64,000 nt of DNA, from positions 1 through 64,000 of the forward strand of contig JAVBTX010000003.1 of NCBI GenBank assembly GCA_031555935.1, written 5' to 3'. Both the position numbers and the translations under genes were made by a program. This document shows, in pieces, positions 1-7,712 of the stretch. This stretch comes from Roseburia_C sp031555935 (GTDB lineage Bacteria; Bacillota; Clostridia; Lachnospirales; Lachnospiraceae). The first letter of the stretch is position 1; every line of letters starts with the position of its first letter. The notes beneath the pieces are model-generated. The model did no database searches. It was not told the DNA's origin and was given only the letters and a program-made list of their open reading frames with translations.

Positions 1-261
1 GTCTTCCGGAAACTCTGGCACCAACGCGTCTTCTACTACTGAGTCTTCTATTTCCTCCAAAAGATACTCATATGTATCTGCATCCTCTGCAAGTATAACA
101 TAGTTCTTCTCCGTCAGGCTGCCTGTACCTGCGAATGTATCATCTTGCTCTAGTTCTGCCTTTACTTGCAAAATCGTGCTATGATAGGTTAGTCCCATCA
201 GCAGTGTTAGTGTCAGCAAAAAACTAATAATATTTCTTGCTGCTCTTTTTTGTTTCCTCAT
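1..261 (-). CDS. Secreted protein, N-terminal fragment
   Basis: Leftward reading frame that begins with ATG at 261, behind AAGGAG six bases upstream, and runs off the left edge, so only about 87 residues are visible. The N-terminus is a signal peptide: a basic MRKQKRAAR stretch followed by a hydrophobic core. After it comes an acidic region containing NYVILAEDADTYEYLLEE. That stretch resembles the propeptide of secreted subtilisin-like (S8) peptidases, but no catalytic residue lies in the window. The export call is firm. The peptidase identity is only a guess. Confidence 0.6.
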   Translation of the reverse strand, partial: MRKQKRAARNIISFLLTLTLLMGLTYHSTILQVKAELEQDDTFAGTGSLTEKNYVILAEDADTYEYLLEEIEDSVVEDALVPEFPED

Positions 262-293
262 TTCTCTCTCCTTATGTTTCATTTCCTTTTCAT

Positions 294-334
294 CAAAAAT
301 GGACATGAAACATTACTGTTCTTGTCCATTTTTG
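294..334. terminator. Intrinsic terminator, palindromic
   Basis: A perfect 12-bp inverted repeat (CAAAAATGGACA at 294-305, TGTCCATTTTTG at 323-334) with A and T tracts on the two sides. It works in either direction and most likely ends the leftward SH3b transcript. Confidence 0.7.
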
Positions 335-459
335 GATATATGAATTAATAACTTTCCCCTGCCAGGTAAAACTGCCTTTTATATAGTTGCTTGTACCAGC
401 TAAAAGTCAGTTTCCCCCTTGGCTCAAACAAGTTAATTGTTTGTGTAAATAATTCTCTA

Positions 460-903
460 CTAGTAGTAAATGTAATCGGCACAGGCCCAGCCATTTGTAC
501 CGGTATTTACCCGCTTTACTTGATACCAGCTTATTCCGTCGTTTACTGTAAAACTATTAACAATTACCGTCTCACCGTAATACATCAGTTCTTTCACTGT
601 ACCACTCGCTGTTGCAGTGGCTCGCAAACGAACCCCATCGGCTATTACCGTTCCTGAACCATAAACCGCCGAAACTGTTGTAAGCCGCAGTACTTCAGGC
701 ATAATTACAACTGTAACCAGACCATCGCCATCAGTATCATACTGACTGACATTTTCCAACTCACTCATGGAAAGCATAACCGGTGTCTCCGCCACTGTTG
801 CCACTTCTGTCTCGGCTGCCCAAACCACACTGCTGTCCAAAATCAGTAGCGATATTATTATTAGCATACCACTGATTCTGCATAATCCTCTTCTTCCTTT
901 CAT
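460..903 (-). CDS. Secreted SH3b-domain protein
   Basis: The 147-residue product starts at ATG 903, with AAGGAGG five bases ahead. Upstream in-frame codons lack a ribosome site. A signal peptide covers about residues 1-30 (hydrophobic IIISLLILDSSVVWA, then AAE). Residues about 85-147 form a bacterial SH3 domain: GVRLRATATASGTV, then a final GWACADYIYY of the usual GWV-x-YL type. SH3b domains commonly bind peptidoglycan or wall polymers. No catalytic domain is attached, so this is probably a small envelope or adhesion protein. It lies 61 bp downstream of the anti-sigma-like gene and may share its transcript. Confidence 0.7.
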   Translation of the reverse strand: MKGRRGLCRISGMLIIISLLILDSSVVWAAETEVATVAETPVMLSMSELENVSQYDTDGDGLVTVVIMPEVLRLTTVSAVYGSGTVIADGVRLRATATASGTVKELMYYGETVIVNSFTVNDGISWYQVKRVNTGTNGWACADYIYY

Positions 904-964
904 GTGTTCCTCCTTGCCTTTTTTCTTTTGTAGTATTACAAAATACCCATATTGGTATATCTTG

Positions 965-2134
965 TCATTTAGCATCTAATGAAACCACACATAAGGTATT
1001 GTTCATTTTTTCAGCTGTCACAATTTGACTTTCCATTAATTTTATGTAGCTAGAATATTCTCTGTAGAAATCGACTCTAATACATTTCCATGAATCTACA
1101 CTATACCTCACAACATATCCGGCATCATCCTTTGTCTTTATCGCATAAATAACATCTCTATTTGCAAGAATGTTGTTATTTTTCTTCTCATAAGTCATCA
1201 GCGCTTCTTCTATGTCACTATCTTGAACTTCAAAGGATTCTCTTAGTAGCTTAATTACAGCATTATAATTATTTTTATAAACTTCCTCATCGACCTGCAT
1301 TTCTGTGTTACCAACATATTCGCCTATAATACGTACACTAAAATCACCACTTTCAGCATCAATAGAGGTACCATGAGTAAATAAACCATCCTTTTTTAAA
1401 TAAATAACAAACCTACTATTTGAAACACCTTCATCTTTATTCATTAGTTCCATATCATACTCATACCCAGATACATCCTCGCCAAACACCTTCTGTACCA
1501 AGTCCACACTCTTTTGCAATGCCTGTGATGCATCCAACGTATCCAATGACATTTCTGCTTTAGCTTCTGAACTCTCCTGCCAAGTCTTGGCAATGCTGTA
1601 ATCTCGTTTGGTACAGAAATCGATGTACTGCAATAATTCTTCGTCCTTTAGTTCCCGCTCTGGGAAATAGAACAGACTATCCGTAATTACATAGCACATT
1701 TGATTAAAATCTATATCATTCTCGCAAACAACAGTCGGTAACTGTGAGATAGGAAATTCTCCTTCGAGCTCATATGCCTTTCGCAAGTCTGCCAAACGTC
1801 CCTGTTCTTCTGCTGTCAATGTTCTGGAATAGCTATCGGCATTTTCATTAGTCATTTGCTCGTTATCGCTGTATTCTGCAATCTCTGGAGCCGTCATATT
1901 TTGTAACCGCTCAGACACCACATAGTTAGCCGCTACTACCGCGCTACTAATGCTTAGCAAACAGATTGCAATTGCTGCTGCCGCTCTTTGCCATGTTGAA
2001 ATTCGTCTGACATTTGTATTTGTCACTGGAAGATTCTCCAAAATATCATTAATACGTGCATCATAATTTCCTAATGGCTGTATGCTAGATTTTTTGCTCA
2101 ACTCCTTAATGTGATTATCAATTTTTTCGTACAT
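965..2134 (-). CDS. Membrane protein with anti-sigma-factor-like layout
   Basis: The product has 389 residues: a soluble N-terminus of about 48 residues, one transmembrane helix (about residues 50-70, AAAAIAICLLSISSAVVAA), and a long extracytoplasmic domain of about 310 residues. The layout and the N-terminal MYEKIDNHIKEL start resemble Firmicutes anti-sigma or stress-sensor proteins. No zinc-binding HxxxCxxC motif is visible and no sigma factor gene lies upstream, so the assignment rests on topology only. The outer domain is not recognised. Confidence 0.5.
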   Translation of the reverse strand: MYEKIDNHIKELSKKSSIQPLGNYDARINDILENLPVTNTNVRRISTWQRAAAAIAICLLSISSAVVAANYVVSERLQNMTAPEIAEYSDNEQMTNENADSYSRTLTAEEQGRLADLRKAYELEGEFPISQLPTVVCENDIDFNQMCYVITDSLFYFPERELKDEELLQYIDFCTKRDYSIAKTWQESSEAKAEMSLDTLDASQALQKSVDLVQKVFGEDVSGYEYDMELMNKDEGVSNSRFVIYLKKDGLFTHGTSIDAESGDFSVRIIGEYVGNTEMQVDEEVYKNNYNAVIKLLRESFEVQDSDIEEALMTYEKKNNNILANRDVIYAIKTKDDAGYVVRYSVDSWKCIRVDFYREYSSYIKLMESQIVTAEKMNNTLCVVSLDAK

Positions 2135-2348
2135 ATAATTTTCTTTACTCCTTTTCGTTTTACGGAAATTTTTTCTCCCTTTAAAGCGTTTATATGTATT
2201 AGACGTTTTAAACGCCCATTTGGTTCCCCAAAAACAAAAAAAGTTACATTTTTTTTCATTTTCTACCCTTTTTTTTGTTTTTTTCTGTGTCTTGCCGTAT
2301 TTTTATTGTTTTTTTCTTCGAGTATAAGAAATTAGTGATTGCACAAAC
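2135..2348. other. T-rich intergenic stretch
   Basis: AT-rich DNA between the anti-sigma-like gene and the terminator of the bacteriocin ABC gene. It has long T runs and no reading frame with a ribosome site. It presumably holds the promoter of the anti-sigma-like gene, but no convincing -35/-10 pair stands out. Confidence 0.4.
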
Positions 2349-2384
2349 AAAAAAGTTACAAAATTTTCATTTTGTAACTTTTTT
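2349..2384 (-). terminator. Intrinsic terminator after bacteriocin ABC gene
   Basis: A 16-bp perfect stem (AAAAAAGTTACAAAAT / ATTTTGTAACTTTTTT) with a four-base loop. Read leftward it ends in six U residues, directly downstream of the ABC ATPase. Confidence 0.8.
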
Positions 2385-2414
2385 ACACATTTTTCTGCTT
2401 TTCGCAGAATTTTC

Positions 2415-3074
2415 TTATATTTTTTCATTGTTTTTAGAATCGAGTGAAATCTTTCTCATTGCATAGTTTTCCATCATATTATCATGCGATACAACAATCA
2501 CTGTCTTCCCTTCGTCATTAATTTTTTTCAGTAAATTTAGCACAGCATCTCGGTTTTGAGAATCCAAGCTCCCAGTCGGTTCATCTGCTAAAATGATTTG
2601 AGATGGTTTTAATATAATTTTTGCTAATGCTACTCTTTGTTGTTCACCGCCACTAAGGCAAAATACTTTTTCTTTTTCAAATCCTTCTAAGCCTACTACT
2701 TGTAGTGCTTCCCTAATCCTTTTTTCTTCTTCCTGTCTGTTTAATTTCAAAAAATGTGTTGCTAGTTTGAGATTATATATTACACTTTCATAATCTACCA
2801 GACCATAATTTTGAAATAAGTATGATATATTATTTCTTAATAGCTTTGTCGTGGCTCTTGAATTTAAAATAGGATTGTTAACTCCCAAAATATTTATATC
2901 TCCTAATGTTGGCTTTTCCAATAACCCCATAATATTTAAAAGTGTAGACTTCCCACTACCACTAGAACCCATTATGCAAACAAACTCTCCTTGCTCTACC
3001 TCTAAGTTAAAATTATGTAATATTATTTTGTCACCGTATTGTTTTGTTATATCTTTTAGTGTAAGAACTTTCAT
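2415..3074 (-). CDS. Bacteriocin-export-type ABC ATPase (lactococcin 972 group)
   Basis: A 219-residue ATP-binding subunit with all signatures: Walker A GSSGSGKST (about residues 36-44), Q-loop LFQNYGLVD, signature LSGGEQQR, Walker B IILADEPTGSLD and switch SHD. It belongs to the LolD/MacB-type group that accompanies lactococcin-972-like peptides, where it pairs with a large FtsX-like membrane protein (DUF1430). The start codon directly follows the TAG that ends the membrane-gene remnant, and an AAAGGAG site lies inside that remnant. The ATPase is intact although its membrane partner is broken. It may be idle, or it may serve another permease. Confidence 0.8.
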   Translation of the reverse strand: MKVLTLKDITKQYGDKIILHNFNLEVEQGEFVCIMGSSGSGKSTLLNIMGLLEKPTLGDINILGVNNPILNSRATTKLLRNNISYLFQNYGLVDYESVIYNLKLATHFLKLNRQEEEKRIREALQVVGLEGFEKEKVFCLSGGEQQRVALAKIILKPSQIILADEPTGSLDSQNRDAVLNLLKKINDEGKTVIVVSHDNMMENYAMRKISLDSKNNEKI

Positions 3075-3897
3075 CTACTCATCTCCTTTAAGGACATCTA
3101 AGATATTGGTACTTTGCTTTTCTGCCATATAAATAAGAAAAACGACCAATTGTAGTAAAATCATCTGTATCAAAATAATTTTATTAATAGAAATATGAAA
3201 CTTAATCCCCAAAATAACAAACCTTCAAAAAATTGTATCATTATTGATACTTTATATATATCCCATAGACCAAATCCACCTAAGCGCTTATATGCAATAT
3301 TTTTTTTATAAAGAGAAAAATAAATTCTACAGTTATAAATAATTAGTATGCATATTGAAATCAAGTAAATAACAAGTAATATGAGGTCATTTACTAATTG
3401 CCTAGTAATATTTGAAATACTGTTATTAAACACATTTGAGATGTTTGTTGTTTGTAGTATAATACCATCTAATCCACATTCCATCAATAAAGGGGATATC
3501 TCTTCATATGGTGTATCTGAAACAATTTTCAACATATAATATTGCCCAGAAACATAATTAAGCATCTGGTTTTTGTGTACTTTACCATTGTAAAGTTCAA
3601 CTATTGGTTGTTCTATTATTCCGTTATTACCCCTGCCAGAATAGGGATTAAAAGATTGAATTTTCAAATTATCCATATATACGATAACATTTATGTCTGC
3701 CCTACTAATTGAGTATGTTTGCACATAGGTGGATTTTAGCTTTTCAATATCTGTATAGAATACATGATATCTGTGTTCAAAGCGCTGGTAACAGAACGTA
3801 AATCTTCAAGAAATTTTTGATTTGACACATTTTGCGGTTTTTCAATTTCAACAGCGACCTTATTTATGCTAAAAACCACGTAAAAAATATTTTTCAT
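3075..3897 (-). pseudogene. Decayed bacteriocin-associated membrane protein (DUF1430/immunity type)
   Basis: Three different reading frames are needed to follow this gene. The first runs from ATG 3897 (ribosome site GGGAGAT) for 53 codons and stops at 3736. The second resumes around 3760 and gives an extracytoplasmic domain plus three or four membrane helices, ending at TGA 3170. The third starts around 3180 and encodes the C-terminal helix and a tail ending NILDVLKGDE, then TAG at 3075. That tail matches the end of FtsX-type permeases. The sum is about 270 residues, whereas this family usually has 600 or more, so the middle also appears deleted. It lies between the bacteriocin and ABC genes, as expected for the immunity/export membrane protein. 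Sequencing error could explain one frameshift but not two plus the shortening. Confidence 0.7.
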
Positions 3898-3943
3898 ATA
3901 ATCTCCCTTCCCGAATTTAATATAATAAAAGCTTCTATTAAAA

Positions 3944-3977
3944 TTGCCTTTTCTTCATTAGTAAAAAGAAAAGGCAA
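3944..3977 (-). terminator. Intrinsic terminator after bacteriocin gene
   Basis: Stem TTGCCTTTTCTT / AAGAAAAGGCAA with a 10-base loop, followed leftward by TTTTAAT. It lies between the bacteriocin gene and the membrane-gene remnant, so most transcripts probably end after the peptide gene. Confidence 0.7.
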
Positions 3978-3991
3978 TCCATATTGTTTTA

Positions 3992-4291
3992 TTATTTTCT
4001 TGCACCTACAGTATAATAGCAATGATTTCCTGAAAATGCCGCATCTGCCGATGCTGATGAAATCAAGCCTCTTGGTACATTATAATCGCTATCAAACCAT
4101 GCCCCTTTTACGGACGAACCATGTAAAAGTGTTGGATGATAATAATTAGAATATACGGTCATATAATAATTTTTATAACCATAATCCCATGTTCCACCGT
4201 CAATAGCAAGTGCAGCGAATGCAGTGCTCGCTACAATTAGTGATAACATACCTGCTAACAACATACTTCTAAACACTTTTTTCTTTTTCAT
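3992..4291 (-). CDS. Lactococcin-972-family bacteriocin precursor
   Basis: The 99-residue precursor has a Sec signal peptide (MKKKKVFRSMLLAGMLSLIV, cleavage near TAFA-A at about residue 26-28). The mature peptide of about 72 residues begins near a GGTWDYG motif and contains YSNYYHP and an HGSSVKG segment. Both are hallmarks of the lactococcin 972 family, whose founding member blocks septum formation through lipid II. The ribosome site is GGGAG, nine bases from ATG. A TTGACA-N17-TATTTA promoter lies just upstream. The gene looks intact, although its immunity/transport neighbour is not. Confidence 0.8.
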   Translation of the reverse strand: MKKKKVFRSMLLAGMLSLIVASTAFAALAIDGGTWDYGYKNYYMTVYSNYYHPTLLHGSSVKGAWFDSDYNVPRGLISSASADAAFSGNHCYYTVGARK

Positions 4292-4333
4292 AAATGAATT
4301 TCTCCCTTCATTATAAATAATTTTGTTACTTTT

Positions 4334-4362
4334 TAAATATCATTCTTAACATAGCATGTCAA
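4334..4362 (-). promoter_or_regulatory. Promoter of the bacteriocin gene
   Basis: TTGACA (4357-4362) and TATTTA (4334-4339), read leftward, separated by exactly 17 bases. The pair is about 45 bp upstream of the bacteriocin start. Confidence 0.55.
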
Positions 4363-4364
4363 GT

Positions 4365-4631
4365 CTATTTTAATAACGCAATAAGTGTTCTAAAAACAGT
4401 CAACATACCAAATAGAGCAAGGATATTAAGAATGGCAATCAAACCTGATATCATAGATTTCTTTTTGTAATTACCAATCCATGCAAAGATTGTTGAAATT
4501 ACAAGTAAAACAATTATGATTTTGCGAGATATGTTATAGATAGGATTTATACCTAAATTTATAAGAATCATGACCATAATAAAAAGAAGTATAACTATTG
4601 AATATAAAGTAAATACATTAATCTTTTTCAA
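4365..4631 (-). CDS. Small three-helix membrane protein
   Basis: I choose the TTG at 4631 because GGGAGGCG lies six bases upstream. The first ATG, eight codons earlier, would put that site inside the gene. The 88-residue product begins LKKINVFTLYS and has three hydrophobic segments (about residues 5-27, 35-53 and 62-82). It is not recognised. Placement next to the bacteriocin promoter makes a self-protection role conceivable, but nothing in the sequence proves that. Confidence 0.5.
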   Translation of the reverse strand: MKKINVFTLYSIVILLFIMVMILINLGINPIYNISRKIIIVLLVISTIFAWIGNYKKKSMISGLIAILNILALFGMLTVFRTLIALLK

Positions 4632-4691
4632 ACTTAACGCCTCCCATTTCTGCATACTCTATAACTTGTGGTGTATTTCCGTGTTGCCTTT

Positions 4692-5546
4692 TCAAAAATA
4701 TCTTTTAGCATTTTCCGGTGATAGATTAAATACCTTCTGCAATTTTTCACATATAGCTGTTTCCGAGAAACCTTCTTCCAGAAAAACTTCAATGAATGCA
4801 AGAATATTCCGATTTGTTACTTCTTTTGTTACTTCTTTTGTATTTTCTTCTCTGACCTTATCATAATCTTCTTTAAATACTTCCCGCAGTGCATCCTGCA
4901 TGTCTCTCACCTCCTTAATAGCCTCCCGGTTTGCTTTTGCAATTAAATACATTGCCGCCTGATATAAATTTGACTCCCGATGCGCATCAAAGTCTTGAAT
5001 GAGTTTCTCTAAATAGTCTTCCTTTGTTAAGCCTGTCCGCAAACTCTTAAGCCACAGATTTTCTTTTGCCGACAGTTCCTTCGTTAACAATAGTTGCATT
5101 GGTATTGCATCCCCTTCTAAATAGTATATCCCGGGATTCACCTTATGTACTGTCATGTTTCTTTGCTGTTTTAATTTCCTCAACATTTTTTTCGGATAAC
5201 GATTACAGACAAATGTAATTGTCACATCATCCGCTTCTATTTTATCTACATGCTTATTTGCCGATTTGTAAAAACAAGTATAACCATAAACTTTGTAAAA
5301 ATCGTCAATGGTCAGACTATCCAGCGGATTTTTATATTCAAAAATATTATGCCCCCGTAAGATTCTGCCAATACTTTTCTTCAATGGGTATTTTCCAATT
5401 TTCTTAATCACCAGACCATCTATTCGCATTGGCATCCGATTAAGCTCATGCTCGGAAAGAAATAGGAGATGCTCTGCTTCCTCTCCAAAATCAATCTGCA
5501 TTGCCGCCATAAACGCAGGATGCCACTGAAACTTTTCTTTGGCCAT
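4692..5546 (-). CDS. Rpn-like PD-(D/E)XK nuclease
   Basis: The 284-residue product belongs to the Rpn/YhgA-like recombination-promoting nuclease group. The likely catalytic core is D43 in PMRIDGLVIKK and the E-x-K of NIFEYKNP around residue 70, followed by the conserved LTIDDFYKVYGY segment. The C-terminus is helical with a short TKEVTKEVT repeat, and a last domain (about residues 240-284) resembles a small helix-turn-helix. These proteins are often labelled putative transposase, but they are nucleases with host-genome effects. The gene stands alone with its own ribosome site. Family call fairly sure, activity untested. Confidence 0.65.
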   Translation of the reverse strand: MAKEKFQWHPAFMAAMQIDFGEEAEHLLFLSEHELNRMPMRIDGLVIKKIGKYPLKKSIGRILRGHNIFEYKNPLDSLTIDDFYKVYGYTCFYKSANKHVDKIEADDVTITFVCNRYPKKMLRKLKQQRNMTVHKVNPGIYYLEGDAIPMQLLLTKELSAKENLWLKSLRTGLTKEDYLEKLIQDFDAHRESNLYQAAMYLIAKANREAIKEVRDMQDALREVFKEDYDKVREENTKEVTKEVTNRNILAFIEVFLEEGFSETAICEKLQKVFNLSPENAKRYF

Positions 5547-5775
5547 CTATGTACCTCCATTATATTCACTTTTCTTAGTTTCTGCAAGACGTTACACTTT
5601 ATTTTCTTATTCTTTCAAATCCAAAGGCATCACTCCCTTATGTTTTCTTTCAAACTGGATGTTTTGACGAATGTCTGATATGAAAAAAGATTTTCATAAG
5701 AATCCCAGATTGGTTCCTATACTATATCATAATTTCAATGAAGCAATACTTAAATTTTTATAAATAAAAAAGAGC

Positions 5776-5817
5776 AAAAAAAGATTGCCCATACATTACT
5801 ACATATAGACAATCTTT
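5776..5817 (-). terminator. Terminator of the nitrogenase-like operon
   Basis: Read leftward, AAAGATTGTC pairs with the GGCAATCTTT side (core AAAGATTG / CAATCTTT) and runs into a seven-U tract. It lies 16 bp downstream of the last NifX-like gene, so it marks the operon end. Confidence 0.75.
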
Positions 5818-5832
5818 CCTCTTTAACTTCTA

Positions 5833-6402
5833 TTATCTCGTTTTCGCAATTCCCCGTAAGCTCTGATGACTATCAACCCGCTCAAAGTATTGAGTAATTT
5901 TTTGCAATGCAGTTTCGATTTCGCAGTCTACATCAAAGCTGACAATGGCGCGCTTTTCAAGCTGCTTTTGAACCTGAAAACCAATTTTCTGGCAAATAAT
6001 GCAACGACAGTCTTCAATTAATGCCACCTTAGGATTATGTTCACCGGCTCCGCCACAACCACCGGCTGGACCTGTGCCTGCTCCATTACCACAGTTATTT
6101 TCCGTCGGCGAAGCGCAATGCCCTGCTGTCCCTGAATGATCCGCTGCCTGTACGCCTCTTATTTCAGTCAGATGATAGGTACCATCTGCTGCCACTTCAT
6201 AAATCAAAAACCTTTCCGCACTGCCAAAGGAACGGTCAACATTTATTCCATCTGAGGACGACACCGCTATTTGATAAGCCATATTTACACCCATGCATTT
6301 CACAATGACTTTAGTCATTTGCTGCATTGTGATACTGCTCAAATAAGTATGGTTGAAAGAAGGAGCGACTGCATGGATTCCTTTACATTTATTTTCTTTC
6401 AA
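5833..6402 (-). CDS. NifX/NafY-type cofactor-binding protein with Cys/Gly-rich insert
   Basis: Start is TTG at 6402: AGAGGTG lies five bases upstream, and the gene begins 11 bp after the NifK-like stop. The 189-residue product has an N-terminal extension of about 40 residues. A dinitrogenase-cofactor (NifX-like) fold follows: AYQIAVSSSDG, then DRSFGSAERFLIYEV. Around residues 90-120 the fold is interrupted by a His/Cys/Gly-rich loop with GHC, NNCGNG and GGCGGAGEH, then DCRCIICQKIG. This style is seen in the C-terminal domains of long NifB proteins and suggests iron-sulfur cofactor handling. It is the last gene of the operon. A start at the internal ATG 6282 is possible but has a poor ribosome site. 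Confidence 0.7.
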   Translation of the reverse strand: MKENKCKGIHAVAPSFNHTYLSSITMQQMTKVIVKCMGVNMAYQIAVSSSDGINVDRSFGSAERFLIYEVAADGTYHLTEIRGVQAADHSGTAGHCASPTENNCGNGAGTGPAGGCGGAGEHNPKVALIEDCRCIICQKIGFQVQKQLEKRAIVSFDVDCEIETALQKITQYFERVDSHQSLRGIAKTR

Positions 6403-6413
6403 CCTTGCACCTC

Positions 6414-7712
6414 TTAGTTAAATCTGGTTTTTGCCACCGAATAAATATCCTCAATTAATTTCAAACCACCATCATAGCCAACATAATAACTGTTCATTAC
6501 CAGACGCTCGTTAACTGGCCAAGACACATTGAGGAAATGACCATCGGTCTGCCGCGCCACTTCTTTCTCCCAATGTCCACCTAAAATCAATGGATAACCG
6601 TGGTAGTCGTGTGCTTTAATTTCATTATGGATTTTGTAGCCGTCGGTTTCAAAGGCAACTTCTGCTTTGATGTCGTAGCTTAGGTCTTCAAAATAGCCTT
6701 TGATATTCTCTTTAAATTCTCTTGGTGTATCGTCCACAATAAACTGTTTGGCTGGGAATAAGCCTAAATCATTGACAAGGAATTTGGTCAGACCCAGGGT
6801 ATACTGCGCATCACCAACAACGGTAAACTGCTTTGACATTGACCGAGTCTCTAAAAATAGGTCCGCATATCTTTCAATATAGTAATAGTAGTATGCTTCT
6901 TTTTCGGTAATAATCTGCTCCACCTTTTCCTCTGCCACACCAGCAAATTTTCCAACTTCACGTAAGAATTTGCTGGTTTCAAAGGCTCCGATTGGCAAGG
7001 TTGGATAATGTAAATATGGGATTCCCAGTTTCTTTTCCATTTTCTTTACATTGCCGAGGCCGACCCACGGTGATATCAGCAGGTTGAATTGTGCCTGCGG
7101 AATCTTTTTAATATTTTCAATACCACGTTTATAACCGAAGATGGTATTCGGTATTAGGCCTAATTCCAAAACGAGTTTTTCTAATTCTCGTAAATTACCG
7201 AGCCAGAATTCATCCATATAGGGAACGTCCGCCCATATATTTACCAGACCTTCGATTTTGTCGTCGGACTTTTCTAAGAGCTGGTCGATAATCGCATCAA
7301 CCACCTGCTCATGGCCTTTGTAGTTATTGCCTTTAAATCCAGCCGTTGAGGCATAAATAACCGGTTTTTCACCGCCCTGAAATTCTTCCACGACTTCTTC
7401 GGTGTTATCACCAACGATTTCTGGAATACAACCTGTTAATACAACATATAAATCGGCATCAATGACTTTCAATGAATTTTCAATCGTGGAATGTAATTTT
7501 TTTACGCCACCAAACACTACGTCTTTTTCATTGATACTGGTACATGGATAAATATTTGGTGAAAAATAGCCGGAGTTTCCTGAGGAACTGGACAATTTCT
7601 GGGCACAGCCTGGACCGGAGTGCAGGATTGGAATCGCCCGCTCGATGGCCTGCACGGTCTGCATTGCGCTCATTGCACATTTATATCTTTGTTTATCTAA
7701 TATTTTTGCCAT
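6414..7712 (-). CDS. NifK-like nitrogenase component 1 beta-type subunit
   Basis: Start is ATG 7712, which overlaps the TAA of the NifD-like gene in TAATG with AGAGGAGG ahead. Longer versions would overlap it without need. The 432-residue product keeps the three P-cluster cysteines of NifK: Cys12 (QRYKCAMSAM), Cys36 (HSGPGCAQKL) and Cys95 (VLTGCIPEIVGD). It is shorter than NifK (about 520), lacking the N-terminal extension. It should form a 2+2 heterotetramer with the NifD-like subunit and carry electrons from the Fe protein to the cofactor. No second D/K pair (NifE/NifN) exists nearby. The 1-base overlap implies strict co-translation. Confidence 0.85.
   Translation of the reverse strand: MAKILDKQRYKCAMSAMQTVQAIERAIPILHSGPGCAQKLSSSSGNSGYFSPNIYPCTSINEKDVVFGGVKKLHSTIENSLKVIDADLYVVLTGCIPEIVGDNTEEVVEEFQGGEKPVIYASTAGFKGNNYKGHEQVVDAIIDQLLEKSDDKIEGLVNIWADVPYMDEFWLGNLRELEKLVLELGLIPNTIFGYKRGIENIKKIPQAQFNLLISPWVGLGNVKKMEKKLGIPYLHYPTLPIGAFETSKFLREVGKFAGVAEEKVEQIITEKEAYYYYYIERYADLFLETRSMSKQFTVVGDAQYTLGLTKFLVNDLGLFPAKQFIVDDTPREFKENIKGYFEDLSYDIKAEVAFETDGYKIHNEIKAHDYHGYPLILGGHWEKEVARQTDGHFLNVSWPVNERLVMNSYYVGYDGGLKLIEDIYSVAKTRFN

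Noticed and set aside
391..657. Rightward reading frame opposite the SH3b gene
   Set aside because: It is the complement of a gene with signal peptide, domain match and good ribosome site.
4692..5546. Transposase or mobile element
   Set aside because: The family is often labelled putative transposase, but there are no terminal repeats or target duplications and the motifs are those of a PD-(D/E)XK nuclease.
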